Below are positions 37,719 to 50,031 of a stretch of DNA of 64,000 nt, one piece after another. Location of the stretch: contig NC_081542.1 of the NCBI RefSeq assembly GCF_901000735.1, positions 41,874,375-41,938,374 on the forward strand, given 5' to 3'. The notes beneath the pieces are model-generated. The model saw only the letters and a list, made by a program, of their open reading frames with translations. It was not told the origin of the DNA and made no database searches. How positions within the stretch are numbered: the stretch's first letter is position 1; each line of letters begins with the position of its first letter. Both the position numbers and the translations under genes were made by a program. This DNA is from Corylus avellana (Eukaryota > Streptophyta > Magnoliopsida > Fagales > Betulaceae).

Positions 37719-37858
37719 ATTATAAGTCAAGCCTCTCACTCTCACGCACATATGTTATTTTTTTGGGTTGTGATTTCTTCCGACGAGAATTATAAGTCAA
37801 TCCTCTCACTCTCACGCACATATGTTATTTTTTTCGGTTGTGATTTCTTCCGATGAGA
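37719..37858. repeat. 70-bp tandem duplication
   Basis: Two adjacent 70-bp units (37719-37788, 37789-37858), each beginning ATTATAAGTCAA and containing CTCTCACTCTCACGCACATA and GGTTGTGATTTCTTCCGA. They differ at only a few positions. A shorter imperfect direct repeat (CTGTTTC.GCGTTTTCGCCGC) lies just upstream at 37340-37424. Confidence 0.85.
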
Positions 37859-38643
37859 ATAATAATGCTTTTAGTTTCTTCTTATGTAATGATTACTATT
37901 AGAATTTATCTTAGAATAATGTTTTACATTGACTTGTTAACGGAATAGGATCTTTTTGAAAGAGTTCTTATTTAATTGGCTCACTTGTAAAAAACACAGG
38001 AAGATAACTTAAGATTTATTTGAACAAGTGAGCCTTATATATTAGTTCTTTAACAATATTGTCCGAATGACTCATTTAATAATGAAGTTCAGCTTAACGG
38101 AGTTGAGTCTGAATATGTTTACAAGTAACTTTGTTCATTTGCAGTTCAACTTGTGGCATTTGGACTCCCCAAAAGTTCTTCAAAGCTAAAGTTATACCAT
38201 TTGTATCACTTAATCCAAACTAGCGAATTCACTTAAATTTCTTTAAAATTTTCCATTTTGGCCAACAGTTTTTGGTCCCAAATCAGTTTTTTCTTGTTCT
38301 TTTTCACTAGAATTAAACCTTAATTATAGCTAAGCTCTTTTTATAATTATTTAGGATAAATCTTGTGACAATAAGATGGAAATGGCAAACACTAGGGTTT
38401 AGGGGATTAATTTGAGCATTAAAGTAGTGTTGAAATTTGGTTCTTTTCCTTGCTATTAAGCTCGAAAAAAACTCTCATTGAATTCAGTTTTTATCTATAG
38501 CTTCATCTATTAAATCCTAGATCCTAGCTTTGTTTACTAAAAATCATTGCATAATTAAGAGAGAAAGAAAGAAATACCAGTTAAATTAGTGGTATAATAT
38601 TTCCCCAAAGGCATACAAAAAGGGTAGTGTACAGAAGCAATTT

Positions 38644-38757
38644 GTCCCACAAGTGTTCAGACTGCAAGACCCACTGACCAAATGATGGTGCAATGGGGCC
38701 TTGCAGCCCCATACCGATGGGATGTCTGATGGAAAGTGGAACAACCACTTGGGGATG
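38644..38757. other. Hairpin-forming segment, possible non-coding RNA
   Basis: Outer arms GTCCCACAAGTGTTCA and AACCACTTGGGGAT are imperfect complements. A perfect inner stem-loop ATGGGGC-CTTGCA-GCCCCAT sits at about 38693-38712. The segment is less AT-rich than its surroundings. I checked it against microRNA families I know (156, 159, 160, 164, 166, 167, 169, 171, 172, 319, 390, 393-399, 403, 408, 477, 482) and saw no match. It could be a young MIR locus, another non-coding RNA or just a fold by chance; strand is undetermined. Confidence 0.2.
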
Positions 38758-40388
38758 CTAATGATATTTTCAAAAGAAGTATATAAAGGGTCCCACACAT
38801 CAAAATCATGCTCATGCATATTGTGATGTGTGTGGTGGTAAAGCTAAACACTGGATCTTTCCTCCATGCACTAGTCACCAAACTATTTATCAATTCTCTG
38901 CAAACATAGCTTGAGAAGAAAGGTCTCAAGTGGAGTGAAGCTTCCCCCCATGCTCATTATGCCTTGTCATCACCACCCCCACTCATCAAAGATTCCTAGT
39001 CAATTTTTTTTTCCTAAGCAAAGATAAATATGACTAGGAAAACCTCCACACATTTCATGAGCCGCCTTCATAATCATCAAAATTGGTTTTTTCAGCCTTA
39101 GGTCGGTGAATTTGTATAGTTGTGTGCCAATTCAATAGAAGAATTAATTAATTTGAAGTTGTTTTTAGAATCACTTATAAAGCACGGTTTCACTAGAGTG
39201 TCATATAATGTGCGTATGACTTAATCATTAAGTAGTTCGTCCATCTCCAAAGTATCTTGATGGACAAATCATAAAACCAAAAACCCTTGTGGCATAAGAA
39301 ACCATAAAGGGAGATCCCAACCCAAACACTAATGGAGAACTTTATTCATATAACATAATATCATCACTTTTCCACCAAATTTGACTGCAATTTCACAAGG
39401 GAAAAGGTTCCATTGGAATCAGTCACTAATATAATTATTTAATTAATATTTTAATTTTTTTATATGTGAGTTTAAACTCTCGCTTAATAAATGATTAGAA
39501 AAAATAATAAATTTAATCATTATTTTTAACCTAATATATCTCTCTTCAATCAAAAGTAGGGAGGTTTAGAGATTATTAAATTATCTTAAGAAGTACATTT
39601 GCATTGAAGTAACACAATAATTGATGGTAATTTGTGGGCCGGGTGTAGTTCATAGATCCTACAAAATTCCAAAGACATTTCTTCAATTACATTCTTCCCA
39701 TTTGAATTGTAAGTGCCAACAACTTTTTGATCTCTTTTGTTATCTTTTCTACTGTTCACTGTTTGGAGTTTGTGAAAAAAACAGATTTTATGATATATCT
39801 TTCTGAAAACCAATTTTGGTAGCAAAAATAATAGAGAACAGTTCTTGTATGCCTTGTCAAAAACATGTTTTCAATAACAATCTTCTGGAAAAAGACCCTG
39901 TTTACAAAGTAAAATTCAACCTTTTAATGGTGACTTTACCTTAAACATGATGAAGGGGGTAAAAAAAAAACCTTAGCCATCAGTACTTACTGGTCAATAT
40001 GCAGGGGTTAGACCAAATGATGAGAAATTTTTATAGAGTACTGTTGTTAATTAGGAGTTAGGGTTACTGTAATTTTTTTATTACAAATTTCTTACAAATT
40101 AACGTGGTAGTCTTGTAGTATTTATCACGTCAGTCACTAAAATGTGACTTGTCATGATAGTTTACATAATACTCACTATGTTTTCAATTTGACTTGACAA
40201 TTTACTTGATACTTACCATGCACATACCAACCCGCTAAAAATGTTGATTGTCACTATTGAAATATGATGAAACTTTGATACCATGTTAAAATTTGTGAAG
40301 AAACTAAAATACAGAAACAATAATGAAAGTAGGAAAGACAAAATAACACAAAAAATTTACGATTGGTTAGTTGTTAGACACCTACATT

Positions 40389-40576
40389 CAGGGACGTAGC
40401 CAGCCTTGAGAATTGACAAGGGCCATGGCTGAAAAAATTTAATAGGCAGGGGCCTAGTAGCAAAAAAAAAAAAGAAGAAAAAAATAACCATAAAAAATTG
40501 TTTTTACCTTAAAAAAAAAAAAAAAATTGTCATTTTGGGGGGGGCCTGCCCCGGGGCAGGCCTTCCTCCGTCCCTG
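40389..40576. mobile_element. hAT-like non-autonomous element with CAGGGACG ends
   Basis: The left end reads CAGGGACGTAGCCAG and the right end, inverted, CAGGGACGGAGGAAGG. These are typical ends of a widespread plant non-autonomous DNA transposon. Body of 188 bp with poly(A) and poly(G) runs. The flanks CCTACATT and TTTACATG share TACAT, not a clean 8-bp target duplication. Confidence 0.5.
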
Positions 40577-41674
40577 TTTACATGTACCACTTTGAATAAC
40601 CCTAAGGACTAAATTATACTTTAATTAACTTGATTGTTTACAATGCGTTGGTCCTTATTTATAGTTAAATAAATTAACCTATATAAATAAACCTAATTCG
40701 ACTTACAAAAAATAAAAAATAAAAAAAATAAATCGACATATACTAAGAATATAAATCCAATTATATAAATATCAGAACATAAATATATTGTGACAATCAC
40801 ATAGAAGTTAATGTGGCATTTAGTTTTTTATAAAAACATAAATTATCGCATGAATTTATAATATTTTCCTTTCATAGAGATGATGATTGAGATAAATGGT
40901 TTAAAGTTCTCTTGGGGCAAAGAAAAAAAAGAAAGATAAATAACATTTATTTGTACTTTATTGATATTAAGGGAAGTTAATGATATAAAAGCCCCAGATT
41001 GTAATGATAAATAACCATGACTCTCTTGTGGTTATCATGGCATTGCAACGCTCCTCAATTGTTCAAGATTGAAAGATTGCGGATATTATCTCAAATTCCA
41101 TCTTCCTCATTCCAGCTTCCTACACTTGGATTGTTCAAAAAATTCACGTAAGTGTAAATTTCGACGCTCATCATATAATATATTGAGCTGCGACTATGAC
41201 TGCATTTTTCCCCTATTTCAATCTCCCTTCTTATCCCCATTGTAGCGGCAAGAATCTTTCGATTCTTTCTGTTTTAATAGAAAGTGTTCTTAAAGAAAAA
41301 AAAACAAAAAACAAAAAACAAAAAAACCTCTCGTACGTGCAAGTTTTATGGATCGGCTTACGAAGTTTTCTTCGGCAGATGTTTTTGTACGATTAACGAT
41401 TGTAATATGAGGTTTTCTCAGGTTTTGTTCAGTTTTTTGTTTTTTGTTTTTTTTTTTTGTTTTTTTGTTTTCTAATTTTTTTAATTTTTTAATTTTTTTT
41501 AATGTACGAAAAAGTAAGTGGGGGCCGAATCCAGAGAGCACTTTCCTCTTTTAAATCAAAGGAAAGAGATCTCACTCTGCCAGACCAAAGATTTGCCATA
41601 TATACATATATATACTTTTTTTTTTAAAAAAAAAAAAAAAATTCCACTCTTACGTACCCACCATTTTATTATTA

Positions 41675-41738
41675 ATTAGTTGATCATTGTCATGTCAAAA
41701 ACAAAAAAAAAAAAAACAAAAATTAGTTGATCATTGTC
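41675..41738. repeat. 17-bp direct repeat flanking an A-rich insert
   Basis: ATTAGTTGATCATTGTC occurs at 41675-41691 and again at 41722-41738. Between them is ATGTC plus a nearly pure A tract. This fits a target-primed insertion of little more than a poly(A) tail, with a target duplication. Confidence 0.6.
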
Positions 41739-42196
41739 GATCTCATATTCAAGGAATGAGATTCTTTGTTGTTAAATTGTATATAAAAATAATTAGGACA
41801 GTTTAAAAGAGAGTTTGTGGGGCTTATTGAGTTAATGTCCAACATAGATCTCGAATCCATTACTTAAAGCAACTTGGTTTTATAGCTTCTTTCCTAATCT
41901 ACCCAAATTTCTAATAACATGAGATCTCCTCCCATATATAAATATTTGAAAAATGCTAAAGAGCCAAAGAGAATTGTCCATAATTTTTTTCAAACTGACG
42001 TGGCATTCTTAAATCAAGTAGACAATTTTCGTAGAATTTATATATATATATATATATATATAGTTTAAAACACTTGTCTATTATTTAAAAATAATAATTA
42101 ATTTTTTAATTTTTCAATAACTTATTAAATTGACAAAAATTTCTTATAAAATGGTTTGTAATAAAGTTTCTAATAGTCTCTAAAGTTTCGAAACAT

Positions 42197-42319
42197 GATT
42201 CTCTCAATTTCATTTGAACTGAATAATATTTAGTTAGTTATATGTGATGGGTATTTGTCTTTTCACTGTTTTAAATTGACAAAAATACTCTTCCAATTTA
42301 ACTAACGGGAGAGAATCCT
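42197..42319. mobile_element. Foldback MITE, family G, copy 1
   Basis: The left end GATTCTCTCAATTTCATTTG is mirrored by AATTTAACTAACGGGAGAGA then ATCC at the right. A related copy lies at 61198-61317 with the same inner phrases (TTAGTTA.AT, ACAAAAATACT.TTCCAAT, AACTAACGGGA). Confidence 0.6.
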
Positions 42320-42679
42320 AATTCGTCTCTAAAAGTAGCATGTATCTCTTGCATGTAAGAATCATATACTTTGTCAATGCTTCTTAAGTTTTTATTTTTA
42401 TTTTTAATACTTTAAAGAACTCAAGTTGCTTTTAGAGTCCTACCAACTTTATGTCCTTATTAAAAACATTATTTGTTAATGCTTTATATATATTTTAATA
42501 AAATTTTACCTTGAGAAATGCTATACACACTCTCACTCCTATAGAATAATGTTAGGAATTATCTTTTTATCCTTTGAAATTTGATATAACATTTAAAATT
42601 ACCATTCGAATTGGGATGAATTACTATTAAATTATATCAAATAATAATTTTAAAAACCACATCAACTTTTAAATAATGA

Positions 42680-43060
42680 AAAGAAATTGTGGGACTCAGA
42701 TAGAGCAGCCCAAACCTAGCGGGCTTGGAAACATTGGAACAACCGAAGTTCGGTGAGCTTGAGACCATCAGAGACACCCAAACTCGATAGACATCCAGAC
42801 TTAGTAAGAAGACACTAAAAGGTCTACATACATATATAAATAGTCAAACGACGAGCGTAAGGTATCTCCTTCATTCTATACATTCGATCTATTCACTAAC
42901 CCAAACACCACACCTTACCTCTTAGAGTCTCACTTACTTGGGCATTAAAGTGCTCCTAATCTCCAAACCGGGGGCCTCTAACGACCCCTCTCTTTTACAA
43001 TAGAGTTTTCCTCCCTAAAAGACGGCCTAAAGTAGATCACTCCAGTGATCCAAACACCAT
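42680..43060 (+). mobile_element. Probable LTR fragment (gypsy-type)
   Basis: A block of different composition with a TATATAAATAG box at about 42832, then a typical downstream leader phrase (GTATCTCCTTCATTC), ACTTACTTGGGC and CCGGGGGCCTCTAACGACCC. This arrangement resembles the U3-R-U5 part of plant Ty3/gypsy LTRs. I could not place both ends or a second copy. Confidence 0.35.
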
Positions 43061-44594
43061 CAAAAATAAAAATATGATCCATAGCATTATTTTATTTAAT
43101 AATATATCTTTTAAAATTACTATTAAATCAAAATTAAATCCATATTCAATAGTAAACTTTTAGAAGTCAAGTAAATAGAAAGGTGAGAGTGCTGTAGCGT
43201 TGATCTTTTACTTCAATATTGAACGTCCGATCTAGTGAGCGTTTTTCGCGTTGCGTGTCCATCTAGATTTCGTTTAATTTTATTTTTATTAAAAAAAAAA
43301 GAACATTTTGTAAAAGTTTTATATATTTACTTATATCATTAAAATTCCAAAATATAATTTACTTCAAAAACCAACCGACAGTAGAGACAAGATCTGTAAG
43401 AGTATCTGAAACAACAACTATTCCACTAACCCTATCCTACGTATTCACTTCACACTCTCTCTGTGCCTTTCTCCTCGCCTACTTTAATGGATTATATATG
43501 GGAGCTAATAAGCAACCGAAGCTCCAGTAACCACCACATAACCTCACCTGAGCCACAACCGGCGCCGCCGCAACCACCACCACAGCCGCGACGACAACAC
43601 CAACTTCAGATTTATCAAGAACAATTTTCTCTTTAGAAAAAATTGAAAATTTGAGACAATAAGTGTAAATTTTAAAACTTTGAGGGTGAAATTGAGAAAA
43701 AGTGTATCAATGGTGTACCCGTTGCATCCTCAACCAAAATGTTTGATCATTTCATCAACTGAGAGTTTACGTGTTCTTTTGCTTTTTAGGATGGTCAGAA
43801 ATAATATCCACATGCACGATACTACTATTTAGCCATTATATTTAGTACGTCAAGTACAACAAAGCATGCACGCATTAAAGCAGCGTGATCTTGACCATGG
43901 CAATCACCCATGATAACAGTTGAGTGAATGATGATCATCAAACCCTCTGCAACTATTTCCTGACAGACATATGTATAAAGCATTCAAACCGTGGGATTAA
44001 TTAAGCATCTGGAACTGTGAAGTGATGGAGAAAGCAATTGAAACTGTGAAAGTGAAGGATTAAAGCGCTTGAATCCCAAGTCACACCCACATGCATGCAT
44101 CAAAAAACAAACAAATCCTCTTTTATCGACTTTTCTACAAAGTCATATATAGGATCCGCCTCGCCATCCATGCATTCTTCTGCATCCTCTAATTCTTCAA
44201 CTATTCCCTTTTCTTTTTTTCTTTTTTTTTCTACAGAAAAAGCAAAGCAAATTCTTTTGTGCAGAATAAAGCAGAAGAAGATTAAAGCAACCAAACAAAA
44301 GCTCTCAAACATCTTGGTATTAGCTTATAATAAAATCATCATAAAGTTCAAAACAACCTAACCCAACCCAGAAATTCTCTATAGTACTATAAAGAACGAA
44401 GGCGATCTATTCGATTGCCGCGCGCTTTTCTTTCATTTACCACATCACAAAATTCTTACCACTCCTTGTTCCATGATACAAACTAAATCAAGTAGACAAA
44501 AGGGTAAAATAGATAGATGTCCAATGGGACTCTTTTGTATACAGAAGTAAAAGAATTCCACAAATCATATATCCTGAAGTTGGAAACACACCCA

Positions 44595-45395
44595 TCAGGA
44601 GGAATTAGGAGGAGGGCCGCCATATCCTGGCAGATTAGGCCACTGACTTGGAATATTCAAGGCAGAGCCGCCGCCGCCGTTGTTGTTATTGCTGTTAGTG
44701 TTTCCGGTTGTGGTGGTGATGGTGCTCATACTCCACAAAGCGGCATCGGATGCCGTGGGATTTGGATTGCTCATAAAGCTCTGATGCCAATCATCCTGAG
44801 AACTACCCATTTGATAAAATTGCGTTTGCTGCTGCTGTGATCCGAAAGAAGGGAGAGAAAACCCCTGTAGCAGATCCATATTTGAAGAGCCCCCAACATG
44901 GAGAGATTGAGTGAAAGAATGTGATTGAATTGCTCCCAAAGAAGACAAATAGCCACCTCCCGCATAGTAAGGCGCAATTGACGGGATCGATCCTTCTTTA
45001 CTCCTTAGAGCTGCGGGGCTTGTTTGGATGATTGGATTAATAGAGGCGATTAATGCAGATGGTGGGTTTTGTTGTTGCGGCCGTGGATTCTCACCGGAAG
45101 ACGATGAGGAGGTTTTAGCACGCTTTCCCTTCCGGCAACCGCCGCCGACGGGGACATTTCTGAGGGTTCCTCCTTGAGTCCAGTACCTTCTACATGTCTT
45201 GCAGAAGTACCGCGGCTGAGAGAGGCTATAGTTGTTGTAATAGCAAAACTTTGTGTTTAGAGAATCACACCGAGGGCATTTTTGAGGCTGCTGATGTTGC
45301 TGCTGCTGATTTTGATCAGCTTGCATAGGCTTCAGTCTCCGCTCTTGCTTCATGTCTTCTGCTCCTTCTCCTCCATCATCTCTCTCTTGCTGCAT
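44595..45395 (-). CDS. DOF zinc-finger transcription factor (266 aa, single exon)
   Basis: Nuclear plant-specific DNA-binding protein. The reading frame runs from ATG at 45395 to TGA at 44595 without an intron; the sequence just upstream of the ATG is purine-rich on this strand, so a hidden 3' splice site there is unlikely. Gln-rich N-terminus, then the DOF finger with C40, C43, C65 and C68, then [20 protein letters not shown] and the basic GKRAK. The C-terminal part is Ser/Gln/Asn-rich with an Asn run and a Gly run, and ends [16 protein letters not shown]. It differs from the other DOF gene in the window at its N-terminus, exon structure and tail, so the pair is not a recent tandem copy. An (AG)n tract at 45749-45775 lies in its upstream region. 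Confidence 0.93.
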   Translation of the reverse strand: MQQERDDGGEGAEDMKQERRLKPMQADQNQQQQHQQPQKCPRCDSLNTKFCYYNNYSLSQPRYFCKTCRRYWTQGGTLRNVPVGGGCRKGKRAKTSSSSSGENPRPQQQNPPSALIASINPIIQTSPAALRSKEGSIPSIAPYYAGGGYLSSLGAIQSHSFTQSLHVGGSSNMDLLQGFSLPSFGSQQQQTQFYQMGSSQDDWHQSFMSNPNPTASDAALWSMSTITTTTGNTNSNNNNGGGGSALNIPSQWPNLPGYGGPPPNSS

Positions 45396-45744
45396 CTTAT
45401 CTTCTTTTTGTTTTTTGTTTTTTTTTATGTCTATATATCAAGAAAGGAGCATGCAGGATTTGGGGAAGGAAAGGACAGGATTGAATTTGGAGCGTTTCAG
45501 TTTTGGAAACTCAACAACGTGTCTGTCTCTAAGCCTGGAGAATCTACACAGTGAAAAAACTAACGGCCATCGTTACACCTTGTGCATGCAATCCTCACCT
45601 ACCTAGCTACCCACCAAAAGGCTCTATCTTTCTTCTCTTGACTGTTGAATAAAAAAACCCAGATGAAATAAATATCATCAACACAACAAAATCCTCCCAA
45701 GATTTTCACCACCCCGGCCCTTTATCTCTGTAATAAAGATGGCA

Positions 45745-45748
<4 letters not shown>

Positions 45749-45775
<27 letters not shown>
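45749..45775. repeat. AG microsatellite upstream of DOF gene
   Basis: About 13 AG units, roughly 350 bp upstream of the DOF start codon; such GA/CT tracts are common in plant promoters and leaders. Confidence 0.85.
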
Positions 45776-45781
<6 letters not shown>

Positions 45782-48700
45782 CAAAGGGTAAAATCAAGAG
45801 CTGTTTTATGTGTGTAAGTGTTTATATAAAGTCAGAAAGGAGAGGTCTCAATCTGGGGGTAAGCGAGATATCAGGGAATTGGGTTTTGTGTTCAGTAAAG
45901 GCGAAAATGGAACAAGAATAATAAACACATACATGAGACATGCACAACATATAAATCGAATCACCTGAAATCTTGCAAACGCACCCAACAACTGGAGGAG
46001 GAGGAGGAGGGATCTTTCATCTTGGGGGATTGGGGGAATTAAAGAGAGGCGGCGGAACGGAAGAACAGCCTACCTCAAGGGAGAGGTCGCGTGGCGGTCG
46101 TCAATGGGGGTGGTGGGTGTGTCAGACCTCAGCAACTCTCCTTTTCTTGCTTTCTCTCTTTCTCTCTCTGTTTCTTTCTGTCTTTTTCTCTCTCATTCCA
46201 CTTTCATGTAAACAATCTTTCTTGAGTCTTCTATTCTATTTTTTCTTTTGTTTATTTTTCAGTTCTGTTCCGTCTGACATCATTCGAACTATTTGCAAGC
46301 CAATCCTTGCTAAACCCGACTCCCACTTTCCGCAAAGACGATATTCTCCCCCGGTAACCCGAAAATTCCCCATTTCTCATGGTTGTAATTTTAATGGTGA
46401 CCCGTTTGTCCGTTGCCTCACGATGTGAACCTCAACACAAAGGACTAGATCCGATACTTGTACGCTGTCAATTCTTAGCGGCGTATCGGTATCGGGTTCG
46501 AGTTCATTTATGGGTCAATTCAATATCCTTAATTCAATATCGATTTAAATCTTGTAACTTAACACAATTAATTTAAATAAGCATGTGACACGATTAGATA
46601 TTTGTATAGTTTGTACTGGGTTAATCCAAACACTACCCATTTTGACTTATATATGAATTTTAAAATTTTATGGGTTGTTTTTTAATTGTAAAAAAAAATG
46701 TAATTTAATTTATATAGTTTATGTGGGTTATTCATGGGTTAACCAAGTTAGCTTGTTTCTAAAATGGGATAATTTGGGTCAATCCAAATTCACTCAAATC
46801 CGATTATACAAAAATCTACCCTTTTAATTTTATGTTGAGTTCGTGAATTGTATAAAAATTTGTCAGTTTTAATTCTAATGGCATTGTACTCACAAAACTT
46901 TAGATCCTATTAAGGTCCACACCCCAGATAAATCAATTACAAATTATATATTGAGATTTTTTAAAAAAACTTCTCAAACTAAATGTCGAGAAATTTGAAT
47001 AGAAAAGAAGTTAAAAACTTAGGTTTTGAAGTGTTCGGGCAAAAACTATGAATTCTATTGAGGTTCTTGCCCCAAATAAATGAATAAAAAATTAATGATC
47101 GAGACTCTTTAGAAATTTAGCCAAGAAATGAGAAAGGTGATGTTGAATTTTTAAAGTGCGCACGTAGATGGAATCTGTCCTCGAAGCTGTCTGACACCTT
47201 GCAACTCGGAGTTTCCTCTCTTATTCTCTATTGGACATCATTTTGGACAAAAAGAATCTCAGAAATCCTGTCCATAAATTACACCAATTCAAAAATTAGG
47301 AGAAGTATCTTCTGCACATACCATTGCTGTTTGGTATTATGATTTAACGTGTGATTGAATGAAATATCCCATATGCTTAATCTAGCCAAGTTTCAACCTT
47401 TTGTCTTTACCTTTTCCGAATTGGTCGACATCTTTTTAATATGAAACAGTAATTACTTTTACAAATGGTGGTAATCTTGCTACTTTTTCTATAGTTAACC
47501 TTACATGGTCGAAATCACATAGTATAACAAAAACAAATATTTTACTTTTTAGCACATATCCTAAAAGAAGAGACTTTAATTATAGTGATAGCAAATAACA
47601 TTTTAAAACTTGAATAGAATACAATATATATCTTACATGCATCAAAATAAGATACAATATGAACGTCATACGATTAAGATTCATCCATTAACACCCACTA
47701 AAACATCATGCAAACGAAGCCCTTAAGAATAATCCATAAAAAATTAATTATTGGGAAAACTTCAAAAAAAATTCTTTGAAATTTTCATTCGTTTTGACAT
47801 TACCTTAAAAGTTTAAAAACTTTCAATTAATGGTATTAAACTTTTAATTACTCTCTTAGAGCATTCTCAGCAGACTCCCTTACAAGAGAGTTTGTTTCCT
47901 ATGTGTAGGGAATATGTTCAAAAAATCACAAAAAACGTCCCACATCAGACTCCCTAAATGTGTTTCGCTATAGTGGAACCCAAGGTATAGGGTTCCGCTA
48001 TTGCAATCTTTATGATTATTAAATTTTTTTTTAAAAAAAAAACGTTTATCTCTCCTCTACTCTCTCCTCTCTCCTCTCATATATATATAATATAATTAAA
48101 AAAACAAATATTTTAATGATATAGGGAATGATTAAAGGAAGCTATTGTGGTGTATTTTGACATAGGGAAGCAAAAAGTAGTTTAAATCCTTAAATGTAAG
48201 AAAAATGACGAAGAAGCTGCTGGAAATGCTCTTTCGTTAGGACTTTTTATTAATCTTTGTCAAAATACCCAAAATACCTCTATTTTTTATATAAAAAAAT
48301 TGCAATTTTTTTTTTTTTATAAAAAAAAAGTTCTGAATCTTCATATATATATATTTTTTTAAAAAAAAAACAGGAGTATTTTGAACATTCTGAAAAAAAT
48401 TAACAATTTTTTTTTTTTTTTTAAAAAAATTTCCCTTAATTATTTGTAAATTGGAGATTAACAAAAAATTGTGGTACATATATGGTGAAGGTTGGCATCT
48501 TATGACTTGGATCCGGCCAGGATATGGATACATCCATATCCATATACAAATTTGAATAGAAGGGTAAATAGGGGTATTCAAGTCTGAACAATTAAGTAGG
48601 GAGATAAGTTTGATTTGGGTCGGTCTAAGTTGTAAGTGGAAGATGGGCCAGGTGGGGTGATATGATCAGCGTGGGACTGGGAGTGGCACGTGCCCAGAGC

Positions 48701-49593
48701 AACGTAAGCAGAGGAGCAGCAGACAGAGATGGTGGGAGGTGACGCTGGCGTCCGTTTAGGGGTTACAACTGCTTCCACAGTCGCCACTTTGTGGACAAAC
48801 GCTAGCGTTCTGTTCGGTATTCCAATTGTGGGGACGAGTTATATTGTGTAGCTACGGTGCATCGTCCTCCATGCGCCCTCGACCCCATTTTACCCTTTAG
48901 GCTTTAGACAGAACGTGGTCCTTTGGTAGGGATTGTCTGTGATGTGTGGACCAAAACCCCAAGCTCATACATAAAAAAGATGGTTTGGTAGTGGGCTGTG
49001 ATAGTTCCGTATCACGGTCCTTTCCTGCCATTTGAATGATGGATTTGGTTCGTGAAAATGGCGCATCGGCAGCTACCTGTCCCCCCACCCCCTCCCCCCT
49101 CGTTTTATGTTTTGGCCGCGGGTACACCACTGTGAGTGACAGGCCAGGAGGGCCCAGTCCGCCAGTTACACGTTGCAACTGCTTGGCCTTCAATAGCTAG
49201 GCTTTTATAATAGACCAAGTAAAATGGAGTTGATTGTTATTAGTATTTACTGTAGTAATATGTTCTGATTTTTTAATCTCCTCTCTCATCTTTATTCTTT
49301 ATGCCATAATGAGTAAAAAAAGAAAAAGAAAAGAGAATTGAACCTACCAACACTGGGAGCATCTGAAATCCATTTTCGTGCAAATATTATGTGGACTCAA
49401 GCCCAATGGGCCCAATATGGGCTGGCCTAATTGAAACCATTTTTTTTTCCTAATTAAATTGAGACCCGGTAATTTAATAACATTTAAAATAATTAATAAT
49501 TTAACATAATATTAAGTCATGAAATTTAACCTAATATTAAGTTCTGGGATTGAATTTCAACTCCGTTAATTTCACCTCCAATTTTTCAAGCAC

Positions 49594-49690
49594 TTTTTTT
49601 AGAGAGCACAAAAAAGAGAGGGAGATTCGAACTAGTGACCTCCGCTTCATTAGACGTGGTCCCAATTGATTGACCTACTTCTTAGGAACT
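49594..49690 (-). mobile_element. tRNA-derived SINE, copy 2
   Basis: The minus strand shows the B-box-like GAGGTCACTAGTTCGAATCT and an A-box-like segment (GTAGGTCAATCAATTGGG), matching the copy at 23553 in layout. Its A-rich tail corresponds to the T-rich run near 49594 on the plus strand. Confidence 0.65.
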
Positions 49691-49866
49691 AAATCCGGAC
49701 GTTAGAGAGAGTGGTAAATAGTGATTGAGTAAAGTGTTAAAGTAATGATTAAGTGATAAAATTTACTTTCGGTTATAATATAACTATAATCCAAAACAAA
49801 GGTTACAGCACAAACACCATTAACACCCAGAAGATCAAACAAGTTTTTCTCAATTATTCGAGTTCG

Positions 49867-49985
49867 TTTTTTTCTTTGACATTTTTTCTTTGACATTTCC
49901 GCACAAGAGGAGGAGGAGTATTCGAACTAGTGACCTTTACTTCATTAAGTGTGATCTCAGCCGATTGAGCTATTTCTTAGGGGCA
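49867..49985 (-). mobile_element. tRNA-derived SINE, copy 3
   Basis: The same family as copies 1 and 2: minus strand A-box-like (AATAGCTCAATCGGCTGAGA) and B-box-like (AGGTCACTAGTTCGAATAC) segments, then a GA-rich body, TGCGGAAATGTCAAAGAAAA and an A-rich tail. It is only about 180 bp from copy 2 and in the same orientation. Confidence 0.7.
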
Positions 49986-50031
49986 ATTATTCGAGTTCTT
50001 AAAATACAACAAAAGCAAAAATTAAACCCCT

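Larger units (their letters stand above)
30720..44594. other. 13.9-kb gene-poor region between two convergent DOF genes
   Basis: DOF 3'UTR sequence lies at the left, then AT-rich DNA. Notable items are a homopolymer-poor island with a 176-codon frame (35496-36386), short tandem duplications (37334-37424 and 37719-37858), a hairpin-forming segment (38644-38757), an hAT-like element (40389-40576), a direct repeat flanking an A-rich insert (41675-41738), a foldback (42197-42319) and an LTR-like block (42680-43060). I see no gene I can name. The purine or CT tracts around 31760 and 34980 are low complexity. Confidence 0.45.
45396..50031. other. Intergenic region between DOF (-) and LEA (-) genes
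   Basis: This contains the DOF upstream region with GA and GGA tracts (45749-46020) and a CT-rich block (46140-46200). It also has a dispersed repeat at about 46470-46870 (CGTATCGGTATCGGGTTCGA, then AATTAATTTAAATA), AT-rich filler, and two SINE copies near 49.6-50.0 kb. A GC-richer stretch at 48630-49200 has a palindromic G-box core (GGCACGTGCC) near 48687, but I can support no gene there. Confidence 0.45.

Noticed and set aside
38586..38929. 77- and 90-codon minus-strand frames
   Set aside because: Two overlapping frames with no family resemblance; the segment is better described by its foldback potential.
45973..46428. 151-codon plus-strand frame upstream of the DOF gene
   Set aside because: Made of GGA and CT low-complexity tracts with no domain; more likely promoter or leader sequence.
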